Shown here: positions 22,087 through 33,874 of the stretch, piece by piece
How positions within the stretch are numbered: position 1 is the stretch's first letter
How the letters are laid out: every line of letters starts with the position of its first letter
Origin: Lottia gigantea
Taxonomy: Eukaryota; Mollusca; Gastropoda; Lottiidae
Direction: 5' to 3'
Length of the DNA: 64,000 nucleotides
Assembly: GCF_000327385.1 (NCBI RefSeq)
Contig: NW_008710050.1
Span: 1,241,592-1,305,591 of the forward strand
Program-made: the position numbers and the translations under genes
Notes under the pieces: generated by a model
What the model saw: only the letters and a program-made list of their open reading frames with translations
What the model was told of the DNA's origin: nothing
The model's database searches: none

Positions 22087-23220
22087 GTACAAATGTTAGA
22101 CTAATTTAAACACTATAATTTGTTTACATTAGATGGTTTCACTATAAAATGATAAAACAAACGTCTACAATGCCATAATTTAGTCTTTACCATTGACACT
22201 GGCACTTTTTTGTTTTATTTTTTAATAAACTGAATTCTTCGTCTAATGATCACTTTATGTATTATTTTAACTATGACATCGTTTTGAGTTTCAACACTGA
22301 CGAACACAGTTTGTTCTTTTCGGTTAACCCCGCACATGAAGGTGATCACATACAAATATGGACTTTGAAATGCGGTGAAATGAATCGTAAAGATACTGGA
22401 AAGCCTTGAGTCGGAGAAACAGCAGCAAAACTAGCATGGCTTTTGAGCTAAGCATGTCAGCAAAGACACTCTGTGTCGATACGTGGTTTTGGGGGTTTGT
22501 GGCATTTCAGTGGTGGCTAAAGGTTAGATATACAGTATTCAAGACTAAAACTTCCGTTAAAAGTTAGGTGGGTTTTGGACTTGACGTTTCAGTCAAGAAC
22601 GCCTGTGTCCATAACTGAGTTTTGTGCTATATCAAAGGAGATTTGGGCTGTTCTCCGATTGTGAAAGAAATTGGAGAAAGGTGCATGACATTTTTAGTCC
22701 AAACTAAGGCTGTGAAGGTGTTCTCATGCCATAACGATTACCATTTACGTTCAGTTGAGGACAAGACTGAATTTTTTGTTCCATCCGACGATATCTTTTA
22801 TATATCTGAATACTACTAATAGTATTGACAAGATACTGATATATTCTAGGTGTCAGTCACTATAATAATAATCCCTATTTTTATTCTACACATTAATTGA
22901 TATATTTATCGTAATAACAAACGAAAATTAACAGAAGGTGTTTCAGAGTGACACGTCTAGTCGACCCTCTGGTACACCTACACCTATAACTGAGACTAAT
23001 ATTTTCTGTATAATCTCGAGTTAAACATACATTCTACAATGTAAAAGATATATTTTATTCTATAATAACATTTATTTTACATTTTGTTTGACGCCAGTTA
23101 GACAGTTGATGGTTAAAATAGTTTATAGCAAGGTGAAAAAATTACTCAGTTTTTGATTTACGCTGATTATATTTTCTCTGTTCTCTTTTATGTGAGGTGT
23201 CTGCTCGGAATTCAAGTATT
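22087..23220. other. No gene recognised
   Basis: AT-rich sequence following the candidate exon. A 65-codon frame at 22622 has no start or splice support. Confidence 0.4.
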
Positions 23221-23290
23221 GAAACGAAATGGAGTTTTACGTCTTACTCTGATGTCCTGCATTGTGATTATTTCATTCCATCTACACGCC
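23221..23290 (-). mobile_element. SINE family S tail fragment
   Basis: GAAACGAAATGGAGTTTTAC and ACGTCTTAC match the SINE tail junction. The copy fades after about 60 bases. Confidence 0.5.
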
Positions 23291-23320
23291 TTTGTCCCTT
23301 AAATGGACCATCAGTACCTT

Positions 23321-23610
23321 AGTATCAGAAACGAGAATTACTAATAAGTTATGGCGCTCACAACTCACCGTCGAAATTTCAGGTGTCAACTGTCAAATCC
23401 ATGTTTGTCCAGAATTACACGCGTCTAAAAGTTAAAATGACGACTCGTCTTTTCTCTACATTGTCATAAAACACACAATCTGTATACAGAAATAAAGAAT
23501 GAAATTCCTAGTTGAAGACATTTTTGAAGGAATTATCGAAGTAGACAACTCCTATTTACATTTATTCAAGACCCAAATCAACCTACAAAAATGGCGAATA
23601 TGTTTCTGTA
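23321..23610 (+). repeat. Dispersed repeat B copy
   Basis: AGTATCAGAAACGAGAATTA, TCACCGTCGAAATTTCAGG, CAAATCCATGTTTGTCCAGA, AAAATGACGACTCGTC and AATTCCTAGTTGAAGACATT match B. The end reads AAAATGGCGAATATG. Confidence 0.65.
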
Positions 23611-23754
23611 AAGATGAAGATATTGATCATTGATCTTATACCATTTACAAGTAGATATCACCAGTGAAGACGAAAACGTTAGCTTTGTTACTGATCTGTA
23701 TCCAGTAGATCTGGTATTCTATACTGCTTACTAGATGTTCGACGCCTATTTTCA

Positions 23755-23852
23755 TTGCATGAAGGAAACGCTCATGGCCATCTCTGCCTCATTGGATAAA
23801 CTTTCCTTCATCGCACACTGCATGGCGTTGCTTGTTTTCATCAAGTCAGTCA
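23755..23852 (+). mobile_element. SINE family S body fragment
   Basis: Read forward, TTCATCGCACACTGCATGGC and GTTGCTTGTTTTCATC are the reverse complement of the body text in the minus-strand copies, so this copy is in plus orientation. Confidence 0.5.
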
Positions 23853-23924
23853 ATTACAGAAAATCAATACAATTAAACGAGATTTAACAAGCACTATCAA
23901 TGACGGTGTACAAGAGAGATAAAT

Positions 23925-24215
23925 CTCGATGGTGAAGTATATAGACCATCAGCTAGATGGTGAAGTATGTAGATTATCAGCTGTATGGTGAAGTATGTAG
24001 ACCATCAGCTAGATGGTGAAGTATGTAGACTATCAGCTTGATGGTGAAGTATATAGACCATCAGCTAGATGGTGAAGTATGTAGACTATCAGCTGGATGG
24101 TGAAGTATGTAGATTATCAGCTGTATGGTGAAGTATGTAGATTATCAGCTGTATGGTGAAGTATGTAGACTATCAGCTGGATAGTGAGGTATGTAGACTT
24201 TCAGCTGGATGGTGA
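23925..24215 (+). repeat. 28-bp tandem repeat, about ten copies
   Basis: ATGGTGAAGTATGTAGACTA, TCAGCTGG repeats every 28 bases, with alternating GACC/GATT and GTAT/AGAT variants. Each unit has a CAGCT core. Confidence 0.95.
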
Positions 24216-24399
24216 GACCGGCTGTAAGAGAATACTATTTAAAGACACTCAGTCAGTAGAGATAGAAAGATGATGATGTAAACTTCAGATAACATCAAGA
24301 AAAATAGACATAGAGACATATTTCAACACTATTCTAAACATATATATACTCTTTCAAATATACATACAGTATGATAGGCTATACAGACAATGAAACGTT

Positions 24400-24700
24400 A
24401 AAGGGATTATAAAGAGGTTTTCTAAATATGTGTATCGGGTACACTGATAGCATCAGTTTACACCATTCCCATTTGTCAATCAGACGTCTGTTGTTCTTGC
24501 AATTCCACTAGATCTAATCGTTTGACTTCACCATCTCCAGAGCTACTAATATAATATCCTTGCAGCTATGCAATACAATGCGTGGTTGTTTTGGTTTTCA
24601 TAGACATACTAACAAACATCTGACCGAAAATTGGAATGGGGAATAACGATGTTATTAGTGTCCCTGATAAACATAATTATAATATTCATTGAAGATAATT
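24400..24700. mobile_element. Family E palindromic MITE copy
   Basis: The left arm AAAGAGGTTTTCTAAATATG, TCGGGTACACTGATAGCATC and CAGACGTCTGTTGTTCTTGC pairs with the right arm CAAACATCTGACCG, AAATTGGAATGGGG and TTATTAGTGTCCCTGATAAA. The loop carries an ordinary AT-rich stretch. The exact ends and target site were not resolved. Confidence 0.6.
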
Positions 24701-25917
24701 TATTTTAGAATATAGTCACTTACAGAAAATAGTAAGTTTAAGTAAGTTAATAACACAATAAAAAAATCAGTAAAGATACTCAAAATCATGGTTCACATAC
24801 ATATACTTAGACTATTATCGTGAGCAGCAATAAATAGAGTGGTGGTAGGTGTTTGGTTAGAGACAGAATGTCCTTCATCGTTTGAGATGTCTAAATGTAT
24901 ATCATTGCATAGCAAATTACCCAACCAATTAATTACAGAGGAGCAACCAAGAGACAAAGTGACCTGAGTTTGATCTTCCTGGGTTATGATTATCTATCTG
25001 TTTCAGTAGAGATTGCAACTACAGTAAAGGTTTTGATTTTCAATCACCAATATGGCAGTAAAAATATCTTCAAATTGGTGAAAAAAACATTGTCTGTTTT
25101 AATTTAAATGTCGTTAAACTATAACACAACTGTCACGGGCAAATTTCTGTCTTATCTTCAAGGTAATTATACTGTCTCGCACAGTCACGATTTGGTTCCT
25201 GTCGTTATTGTTTGACAAATTCCAGTCCTTTACGACAGAGACACAATGTCATGGCTATTATCTTTATACCTAGACTAGTCATAGTCATTATTCAGTGATA
25301 TTAAGCCACACTATAGAGTGTAAAGGATGTGGACAGAGGACCAAATTTGGCATGTGAAGACGAGTTAAAATGTTACGACGCCTTTTAGAGATAGACCACG
25401 TATTTTGGTTTTGGCATTTTGATTTTTGAACCGACCAATTAACTGGCTTGCACATAGCCATTTTTATGTTTTGTTTTGTAAATATGAACACTCGTGAATG
25501 ATATGCGAGTACAAGCAACCTCTCTCGTATCAAAAAGGTTGCTTTGATTCGTTTTTTAACTGCGTCATACGAAGCTATTTGGATAAAGTAAACCACAGAA
25601 CAATCTCTGATAAGGAAAGGTACTAAAATGACGAACATGTCAAAGAGCTCCAGTAATCAATTCACAACTTATTTTATAAAGGGACCACAATAGAAGTATC
25701 AACAAAGTAAAGTTGATTCGTGTACATTTCAATAAATCTACTGGCAAAATAGAACATCTGTAGATATGTTTAGAAGTAGATCATAAACAATCAAGTATCG
25801 TTCAATTTGTATTAGATAATTCATTTTCTTCTACCAGTGTAGATATTGATGCCCATTTTTGGGTTTCGTGTTCTCGTTTAGACAGTAATGGACAGACCCT
25901 TCCACCCATCATAAACA
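24701..25917. other. No gene recognised
   Basis: A 116-codon minus-strand frame (25288-25638) begins with ATG and a hydrophobic stretch (FVILVPFLIRDCSVVYFIQI). It matches no family that I know, and its length is near what chance allows in 64 kb. Confidence 0.35.
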
Positions 25918-25962
25918 TAGTAGGGGAGGGAGAGGGAGGGAGAGGGGGGGGGGGGGGGGTTA
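25918..25962 (+). repeat. G-rich tract
   Basis: GGGGAGGGAGAGGGAGGGAG is followed by a G run of about 17. It is capable of G-quadruplex formation. The Pro-rich minus-strand frame is an artefact. Confidence 0.95.
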
Positions 25963-26189
25963 ACTTCCACGAAAATATTAGCAATGTCCATTCATCAACT
26001 TCTATTGGTATTAAGCAGTGATTTTCCCAGGGACTTTGCTACGTTTAGACAGCTTTAGTACCTTTTAGTTAGATCATCGTGGAGTGGAAGCGAGGGATGA
26101 GTACTTTGACCAATGTAATAGCAATGTCCTGTCATCAATACCCCAGTACCTGTCAATTGATAGTCCTCAATCGGTATAAGCCATGCTTA

Positions 26190-26281
26190 AGTTTTGGACT
26201 CCGCGTACGCCGATGAAATTGCAGTATCGTCTCCGACTCGAATAATACGACAACCGATCAATCTGTCAACAGGAAGTCAAG
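26190..26281 (+). CDS. Candidate coding exon (SAYADEIAVSSPTRIIRQPI)
   Basis: The open frame from about 26190 has G/C-ending codons unlike the surrounding AT-rich DNA. It reads DSAYADEIAVSSPTRIIRQP and continues INLSTGSQ. Possible acceptors are the AAG at about 26190 or the GCAG at 26221-26224. Both leave a phase that accepts the lone G from 22086. The donor is unclear: CAA|GTATAC or, further on, GGG|GTGAAT, both phase 0. The splice sites are weak, so this is a moderate to low call. Confidence 0.25.
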
Positions 26282-27292
26282 TATACCATTCCCTACTCTC
26301 TCCTACTGTACACAACGGGGTGAATGTACCACTAATATTTTACATCACTACTATTTACAGTTTTCAAGAGGCCTTTTAGTTATCCCTTGAAATATTCGAT
26401 TGTATTTTAAGTTGAAATTGGTCGTGCCAGATTAAGTACTAGAATATAAGTTCGTATCCTCGTAGTTAAAAGGATTTTGAGTTTTATTGAGAAAGGAAAT
26501 GGGGGTTATCAGATTTACAATACACTCAGTGGGTTATAGAATAAATACAAGATCTTGATGCTATTAGAGTGCTGTCGTTTTGATGTATACTTAGATAGAC
26601 TCGTAGGTAAATAATGAAAACTAAACAATATAAAATATAGAAAATAGACTCAATAGGAAAAAGGATGTAGACAAATTCACAACAATGCTAGATATAACCT
26701 TTTTTTCCTGATGAAATGAAATGGGATTTCGAAGGCAAACAACAAAGTAATACAAGATCAGCCAATTTAAACCTGATTGAAGAATGTTTAGTGAAATTAT
26801 GTACAGGGTTGTCCTAATGTAAAAGATGGAAATGTGAAATTACTCTATAGAATATTCCAACTATACGATGATGTAACGATTCATGCCATCTTTCAACTAT
26901 CATTACTATAATAAAATAATACCAGGCCTCTTGAAATACGAGTAATACACTGATATGTTGATTTTTATGAGTTTTCCCACAATTTAAGTGTACAATGTAC
27001 AAGTTTATTGATAATAAATTATAAATTATAACTAGTAACATGCAGAAAAACAAATAAAACCGAACATAAATCTCTGGAAATGGACGACACGAGAATAGTT
27101 TCGGTTTAGTCAGTTATCAGACTGAGTGCATTAAACAAATTGAACAGAATTGTCATGTGGGGGCTTAAAGTGATGCAATCATCTAATCATAAGGAAGAAT
27201 TTTAGCTTACTGTGCCAAGTAAGTCGACCAAGTAACTCTTTTTGCTGATATCATATTGCTGAAAATATTTACTGAGTATTTAGTTCATTACC

Positions 27293-27352
27293 CGACATGG
27301 TGCAGAAAAGTAGACGTAAAACTCCATTCATTTCATTTTCTGAGTATTAGTG
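27293..27352 (+). mobile_element. SINE family S tail fragment
   Basis: CATGGTGCAGAAAAGTAGAC and GTAAAACTCCATTCATTTCA are an exact match to the tail end of the family. Only about 60 bases of the 3' end remain. Confidence 0.65.
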
Positions 27353-27450
27353 TTTGTCAACTCGGCAGGCCCTTTAGAAAGTTAACATTAAACAATCATA
27401 TTGCAGATCATGGAATAAAATAGGTTTTTAACTCAGTGTCACTTTCATAG

Positions 27451-27597
27451 AGTCCACGATGCTAATGTTTATCAGAGAGTCCACATACCCCACGATGCTA
27501 ATGTGTATCAGAGAGTCCACATAGCCCACGATGCCAATGTTTATCAGAGTGTCCACATAGCCCACGATGCTAATGTTTTATCAGAGTGTCCATATCA
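27451..27597 (+). repeat. 36-bp tandem repeat, four copies
   Basis: CACGATGCTAATGTTTATCA, GAGAGTCCACATAGCC recurs at 27455, 27491, 27527 and 27563. Confidence 0.95.
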
Positions 27598-27787
27598 TTA
27601 AACCATTAATATCTATTCGATATCTTGATTTGTTCCAAAGTTGTTCTTTACAGAGAGTGCAGAGAGTGTACACTATTCATTTAGTATATCAGAAAGTCAA
27701 AACATTTCAAAATCAAATTAATTTTGAATTCACATCATGTTCTTTTGGATGATATATTTATATCATTTAACACCCGTTGTTTCCTAA

Positions 27788-27955
27788 CTGTGATATATAG
27801 AAAAGACATATATAGAAATAGTGAGTAAAATACCTAGTTTGAAGTCTTTTTAAAGGAATTTTGTAGTTTTCGTACATTTCTAGTACTTCTGAAGACTATT
27901 GATATATATTCAGGAATAAAAAAAAAATGGCACATCTGCCCCTTTAACGTCCTAA
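27788..27955 (+). repeat. Dispersed repeat B, right-half copy
   Basis: GATATATAGAAAAGACATAT, CGTACATTTCTAGTACTTCT and AATGGCACATCTGCCCCTTT match the family. The left half is missing. Confidence 0.65.
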
Positions 27956-28569
27956 AAATCAAATAAATAAACCAAGCTCTAAAATATGACGAGAAAATAT
28001 GCATAACTAGTAATTTGTATTTATTAACGGAATCCTTATTATTAGTTATGCTTTTTTTAACGATGTAATTCTGGTATACAGGTTGGTCCATTGGAGGTAT
28101 TATACCCTCCTAGATAGAATGAACTCCATAATCTTGAGATGATGATGGGAAAAATAAAAATAAGCAAACTGAAATCTTAGCTTAACTAGCGTATCTATTA
28201 CAAGAAAATAGTTCTTAACTGAACTAAAATTATCCCAAAATTGTTCTGTTCAAGCCATGTGTTTAGTAAAAATCCGACACGGTAAGGTAATAGACAAATA
28301 AGAATCCATGACCTGAAAATGATGATGTTAAAACAAACCTAACCAAACTGGAATTGCCCCGTAATTGTTCGTATACAAGTCATGTGTCTGAAAGAAACCT
28401 GTAAAACTACATAATTAGTATTCATCATTGTCAGACAATGGTTATTTCTACTGTTCTACACGCTAATATAATCATCGTAATATGTTTCCTATACAGAATT
28501 TAAATTCCATCGTATCCATCAACCCTCCTTAGTTTGGTCGATAAGGTCAATCTGCAGCAAGCAAGAGAT

Positions 28570-28800
28570 CATCGTAATTATAGTTGTGAGTTGTGTTGGA
28601 AACTTATGACAGCTAATTCGCACACAACGCAACTGATAATCACCATGGTGTGAGGGCACTTTTAGTTTGAAGTTTGTCGATCTGAACTAGATTGGTTACT
28701 TGTTGGTTCAATAAAACGACCAAACCAACAGTGCAGACTCATCTAATTTGAACCAACCCAACTACCAACATCTATGACTACTGCCTCTACCAATAACAAC
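28570..28800 (-). repeat. Dispersed repeat J, copy beside a CCAACTAC array
   Basis: TCATCTAATTTGAACCAACC and CAACTACCAAC mirror 3120-3185. The 28590-28690 part (TGTGAGTTGTGTTGG, ATCACCATGGTGTGAGGGCA, GTCGATCTG) resembles 7790-7895. Confidence 0.5.
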
Positions 28801-29165
28801 GACTACCAACAACAACGATTACCAACAACAACCATTACCAACTGCTACCCACTACTACGACTACCAACAACAACCATTACCAACTACTACCAACTACTAC
28901 GACTACTGCCTCTACCAATAACAATGACTACCAACAACAACGATTACCTACAACTACCAACAACAACCATTACCAACCACTACCCACTACTACGACTACC
29001 AACAACAACCATTACCAACTATTACCAACTACTACGACTACTGCCTCTACCAATAACAACGATTACCAACTACTACCCATTACTACGACTACCAACAACA
29101 ACAATTACCAACTACTACCAACTACTACGACTACCAACAACAACCATTACCAACAACTACATAGA
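28765..29165 (+). repeat. Complex (CCAACNAC)n microsatellite/minisatellite
   Basis: Imperfect CCAACAACAACGATTACCAA-type runs are arranged in larger units of about 130 bases, each starting CGACTACTGCCTCTACCAAT (28783, 28909 and 29036 approximately). A 151-residue open frame of Thr, Asn, Tyr and Leu is an artefact of the repeat. Confidence 0.9.
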
Positions 29166-29510
29166 TATCAATATCTGCTGGAAGTGGGCGTTAACTTGTC
29201 ATTTACAACCTATGTACGCGATCCATTAAAGATCCAGAAATATAGAATAGGATATTGCTAGTAATATATTGCAAGGGGGAATATATTGGTATTTGATAAA
29301 GTTATTTATAAAGAAGACACTGTGGTTATCTAATCGGTAAAAATTTACAGTAATTAACAGTGGCAAGTTATCATTAAATTCATTAGTAAAATACTTCATA
29401 TCTATTATAATCTATCTACCTTCTTGACTCGTACATACGTCTATTACAATATAGTGGGCGTAGTGGACTGTACACTGTCTTTAAATAAACTTGTATAAAA
29501 GCATCAAAAT

Positions 29511-29815
29511 CAGTGGCTACGCCAGCCTTCCAAGACTGAGGGTACAAATAGAGGGGCAGAATGACTCAATGGGGGGACAACTATTGAGGTTGAATAAAAA
29601 TTGTAGCTCCACGTTGGTGGTATCATAGTCGCAAGCCTCTCATAGAGAATCTTAGAGGGTTCTCATAAAAAAAATTAAGAAAAAAAATTGATTTTGTGCA
29701 TTCTGACACATATTTTGGAGAAAAAAAGTAGACATATAGATTTGTTGAAAAAAAAGTGGGGGTACAATTGGGGGTTCAAACCGTTTTTCTAATACCCCTG
29801 CTGGTACCGCCACTG
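29511..29815. mobile_element. hAT-like non-autonomous element
   Basis: It starts CAGTGGCTACGCCAGCCTTC and ends CTGGTACCGCCACTG, which are imperfect terminal inverted repeats. The interior has a purine-rich AT core (AAAAAAATTAAGAAAAAAAA type). The target duplication is unclear, though AAAATCA occurs on both sides. A second copy of its left end lies at 58185-58264 on the other strand. Confidence 0.6.
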
Positions 29816-29999
29816 AAAATCATAAAGACTGCAAATACTCGTAACTATTCGTAATAACACGTACACAACTCGTGAAATGCCCGTTCCTTAGAGTGGTTAC
29901 CCCTGACAACATTTGAATTTTGTCGTAAATACACCGTAATGGCTCGTATAATTGACTACGAGTTGTCGACTAATAAGGAAACTCGTATGTGTGAAGGGT

Positions 30000-31430
30000 A
30001 TATTATGTAAATGTATAACAGGGTTCAGTTAAGTTCATTTGGACTCGCAAACTGCTATGAGATACCCCGAACACTGATGTATACGAATTACAATATTCAC
30101 ATTAGGCACATAGAGAGGGAGGCTGGGTGTCTTGATGGGTGTTTGTCTTCAAGCAATAAAGCTCTCGATTTTGCCATATTTTAGACGAAATTTCAACTTG
30201 CTTGTGTGGATTTTTACCGGGTACTTGTTCTACTGTTTTAACTAATTATAACACATTAGTTCAGAATCAATCTAAACCCGACAATTTGAAAAGAAATAAA
30301 TCAATCGTTAAAAGCCTTTCTGAAAAACAATCAACCATCAATTTCAGATTAGGAGTTGAAAACAAAATTCTCCAGCAAAGATTATAAAATATTCTGAAAG
30401 TTCACGACCAATGCAAGTTGAAACATTTAATAATCGATAGAAAAGCGTTTTGATCAGGTCATGGACAATGAAAATTTTACAAATCTTTTCTTGATTCAAA
30501 AAAAGGTTATATTGAATAATATATATTGTAATAAAAAATTGAAGTCAAAAGCTACGAAAACCTTTACAGAAGAAAAGGGCAACGAAAAGGAAAAACTTTA
30601 CAAATCCAGAATGGACTGTTTTCAAGAAAGTTAAATAGAAATATCAGCGTCTAATTCATTTAATGTGTTTAACCAAATCCTACCTTTGATAAATGGTTTC
30701 CTTAGATTTCCTAGAACTCTATCAAATCCATCAAGTTAAGTAGATAAGCTCCGGGAAGTTTCACTCAATGAATAACAATCCATATTGTAAGTCGGCACTG
30801 ATCTCTCAGCCACAATATGGAACAATTTCTCGCTCACTAAGTTTGATTGACAAGTAACTCAGTGTAGATTGGCACCGTAGACACTATGGCATTACCGTAT
30901 TTAAAACTTCCTCCGTTCTGGGTGAGATATTCACTAATTCGAGTTTTCAACCCTTATTCTAAAATACAATTCTTTATGTAACTAATGACACTGTGCTGTC
31001 AAACGTATAAAGTATTGGTTGAATTGACGAAATAGTGGTATGTTTTAACATAGCCATAGAATCTTGGTTCAATTTACCATTGCTTGCTGAAATAGTGTAA
31101 AATGAAATCGTGATGAAAACTATGCGCTGTGTGAACTACTGGAAACCTATATCGGATTGTAATACTTGTTAACACAAGATCATCTGTACACTATCCGAAA
31201 CAGATTCCGATTTATCCCAACAAACAATACCAGTCTTGTCGTCAAACGGAGAAAGCACCAACTTGTGGTATCTTATCTGTTGGAATGGTATATACTCTAC
31301 TTCGTTAACGATAGCTACAGTTTTCTAATCACGTAATAACCAGATGATGAAATCTGCACACAATGTTAATAGGTTTAGTTTTGGTCTGATTGTCAAAACA
31401 TAGCATAAAACATTCCAGAAACATTTGCTG
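30000..31430. other. No gene recognised
   Basis: AT-rich. A 61-codon polar frame at 30202-30387 (reads NQSKPDNLKRNKSIVKSLSE) lacks an ATG start with support and has no homologue I recognise. Confidence 0.4.
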
Positions 31431-31434
31431 AGAA

Positions 31435-31505
31435 CTGATTTTAAGCACGTAAAAATGACAACCTGCGTCTTATACCTTGACTGCAATAGCCAAATTTCTT
31501 GTATC
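31435..31505. mobile_element. Family C MITE arm fragment
   Basis: TGCGTCTTATACCTTGACTG and CAATAGCCAAATTTCTTGTA are the inner arm of family C in the left-arm orientation. Confidence 0.45.
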
Positions 31506-31604
31506 ACAGAGCCCACAAAGCTGCTAATATTGTTAATTTTTTTACATTATTGAATTTATTGAATACGTACGAGTGTCATTAACAGATATTCTTTCTGGAA
31601 ACCT

Positions 31605-31790
31605 GGTGCCACTCTATTGGTGGGAATGGCGGAGCCAAAGAGGTGTGGGTGCACATAGTCCCCCCCCCCCCACCCTCGCAGCCCAAAAGCATGTTTTTCA
31701 GACAAAAATATCCTAACATGGATAGAAATTCGGGCAACCTCAGGTATTCGCCCCGCCCCCGAATGGGCGAGGTTCGACATCCCCTTTAGA
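31605..31790 (+). repeat. Family H repeat copy with a poly-C tract
   Basis: GGAATGGCGGAGCCAAAGAG, then a C run of about 12 at 31661, then ACCCTCGCAGCCCAAAAGCA. The same CCTCGCAGCCC-AAAGCA text follows the poly-C after the assembly gap at 51925. It is probably a DNA transposon end. Confidence 0.45.
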
Positions 31791-32199
31791 GAGGCAACTT
31801 AGCTAATGATTATCTTAAGGTATTTTGATTTCATTAATTTACATTTTAAGCTTAGCGACCTTGAAATAGATTGCAGCTGAAGGATTTGATCCAATAATAA
31901 TCATCTCTTACCTTCCGTACTTCAACATAGTGCTTAGTCCAACAGCAACCCTTCATTCTATAACATGTTAAAGGTTTGTGATTGAGGTACTCCACAAATT
32001 CTTAAATAAGAAATTATTGTTTTCACTATGACAAAAACTGTGTAAAGCCGTTTTATGTGCATCCTTATAGCTGGTTTATTCAAGTATTTCATACTTAAAC
32101 CCACAATGTGTCATAGAAATTCTGCATGTGTATCATGTGACACTGATAGCATCGATAAGCACAATTACAATTTTCAGCCGAAAGCGTCCACTGAGTTAT

Positions 32200-32862
32200 A
32201 CAGAAGAATCAAATAAAATCGCTTGATTTAGAAACTTAGAAAAAAGAAAGGTGCCTATTGCATTGTAGGTATAAGACGATGTTAGTAATAGTTTGACATT
32301 GTGAAGATGAAGTTTGTAATAGTTTGACATTGTGAAGATGAAGATCGTAATATCTTGACATTGTGAAGATGAAGATCGTAATATCTTGACATTGTGAAGA
32401 TGAAGTTTGTAATAGCTTGACATTGTGAAGATTAAGTTAGTAATAGTTTGACATTGTGAATATGAAGATCGTAATATCTTGACATTGTGAAGATGAAGTT
32501 TGTAATAGCTTGACATTGTGAAGATGAAGTTAGTAATAGCTTGACATTGTGAAGATGAAGTTAGTAATAGCTTGACATTGTGAAGATGAAGTTAGTAATA
32601 GCTTGGCATTGTGAAGATGAAGTTAGTAATAGCTTGACATTGTGAAGATGAAGTTAGTAATAGCCTGACATTGTGAAGATGAAGTTAGTATAGCTTGACA
32701 TTGTGAAGATGAAGTTAGTAATAGCTTGACATTGTGAAGATGAAGTTAGTAATAGCTTGACATTGTGAAGATGAAGTTTGTAATAGCTTGACATTGTGAA
32801 GTATGTAATAGCTTGACATTGTGAACACGAAGTTTGTAATAGCTTGACATTGTGAAGATACA
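32200..32862 (+). repeat. Family C MITE end expanded into a 31-bp minisatellite
   Basis: 32200-32270 is family C (ATCAAATAAAATCGCTTGAT, AAAGGTGCCTATTGCA, GGTATAAGACGA). Its terminus, GTTAGTAATAGCTTGACATT followed by GTGAAGATGAA, then repeats about 19 times at about 31-base spacing to 32862. Variant blocks (GATCGTAATATCTTGAC, GTTTGTAATAGCTTGAC) alternate. The minus-strand open frames across the array are by-products of it. Confidence 0.9.
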
Positions 32863-33591
32863 TACGACATACATAAATAGACAGTTCAAAATTTCGGACG
32901 TCGTTTTAAAAGTGGGGCATTGCTTCGTTTGCCTTCATAACGCTTAGGCCTCGTAATGGCCGACACTTATTTTTGTAAGGAGATGAATTTGACATATAGT
33001 GGCTTGAATTGTTAAAGTATATTTGTTTAATTTGAAGTATACCAGCCTCCACCATTGTGTATCTTTATATCTGGGGATGTGATGGGTTGTATTCAAATTA
33101 AAACATTCACTTACCACTACCTGCTCGGTCTGTATACGAGGGACGGGCGAAAAGTTTTGAGTCATGCAGAATGCGCAATGTACGAAAAGTAGAGAATTTT
33201 GTGTAGCAAAGTCTGAAATAATAGTTGAAATTGAAGCTGATTATATTTCAGTGAGTTAATCGTTTGTTTTGAGATAACGTTATTTGATTGGTTACGTCGA
33301 ACAAATTGTGATCGTAAGTTCTAATATCGGTCGGCGTTTGAATTTTTAGGGACACTCATTATCATTATCAACTTTGATTACACATGTAACTATTTCACAA
33401 AAACGTTTCACTCATCCCTCATATTTTCATATTCATCCCCTATTCATTTTTAATTTTGCTTACTTGAATTAAAACTGGTTTTTATCATATTTACCCAACC
33501 TTGAAGATCGTGCACCCTATTGTTATTTAAACGAGCTGTTAATTTCAGTGTAGATACAGGTTATGAGTGGCAATTAAAGTGACAGCGGGGA

Positions 33592-33870
33592 ATTTAAATG
33601 GACCTTCACGTTTATTTTTCTGTACGATAGTGCTAATTATGGACAACGTCATTCAGTGTGCGATGTGGGAACTTTTATCAAGATAGAGGAATAAGCATAC
33701 TGTTCGATTTTGAACGGGGCGAGGGATCATAAAGGTACACAGCCTGTAGAACACGGGGCCTCGGTTCTTTATCCCGACACCTGCACCATCGACATCCGAC
33801 AAATCTGAAACAGGCGGAGCTATTATCCCTTTGTACTCTAGACCTTCAGGTTAGATGTAAGGATGAATTC
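33592..33870 (-). mobile_element. SINE family S diverged copy
   Basis: It shares CATTCAGTGTGCGATG, GTACACAGCCTGTAGAACAC and GGGGCCTCGG with the family, and ends in GACCTTCAGGTTAGATG, matching the tRNA-head side. It is older than the 53226 copy, judging by divergence. Confidence 0.6.
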
Positions 33871-33874
33871 TGAA

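Noticed and set aside
23925-24215. CRISPR-like evenly spaced repeat
   Set aside because: Units are contiguous with no unique spacers, and the genome is eukaryotic; it is a plain minisatellite.
25288-25638. 116-codon minus-strand frame with a hydrophobic start
   Set aside because: No recognisable domain, no supporting context, and length near the chance maximum for this much AT-rich DNA. Kept only as a note.
28774-29229. 151-codon frame of Thr, Asn and Leu repeats
   Set aside because: It follows the CCAACTAC array; the start lies within the repeat and there is no unique domain.
32196-32863. His/Tyr-rich minus-strand frames of 106 and 69 codons
   Set aside because: They are explained by the 31-base minisatellite derived from family C.
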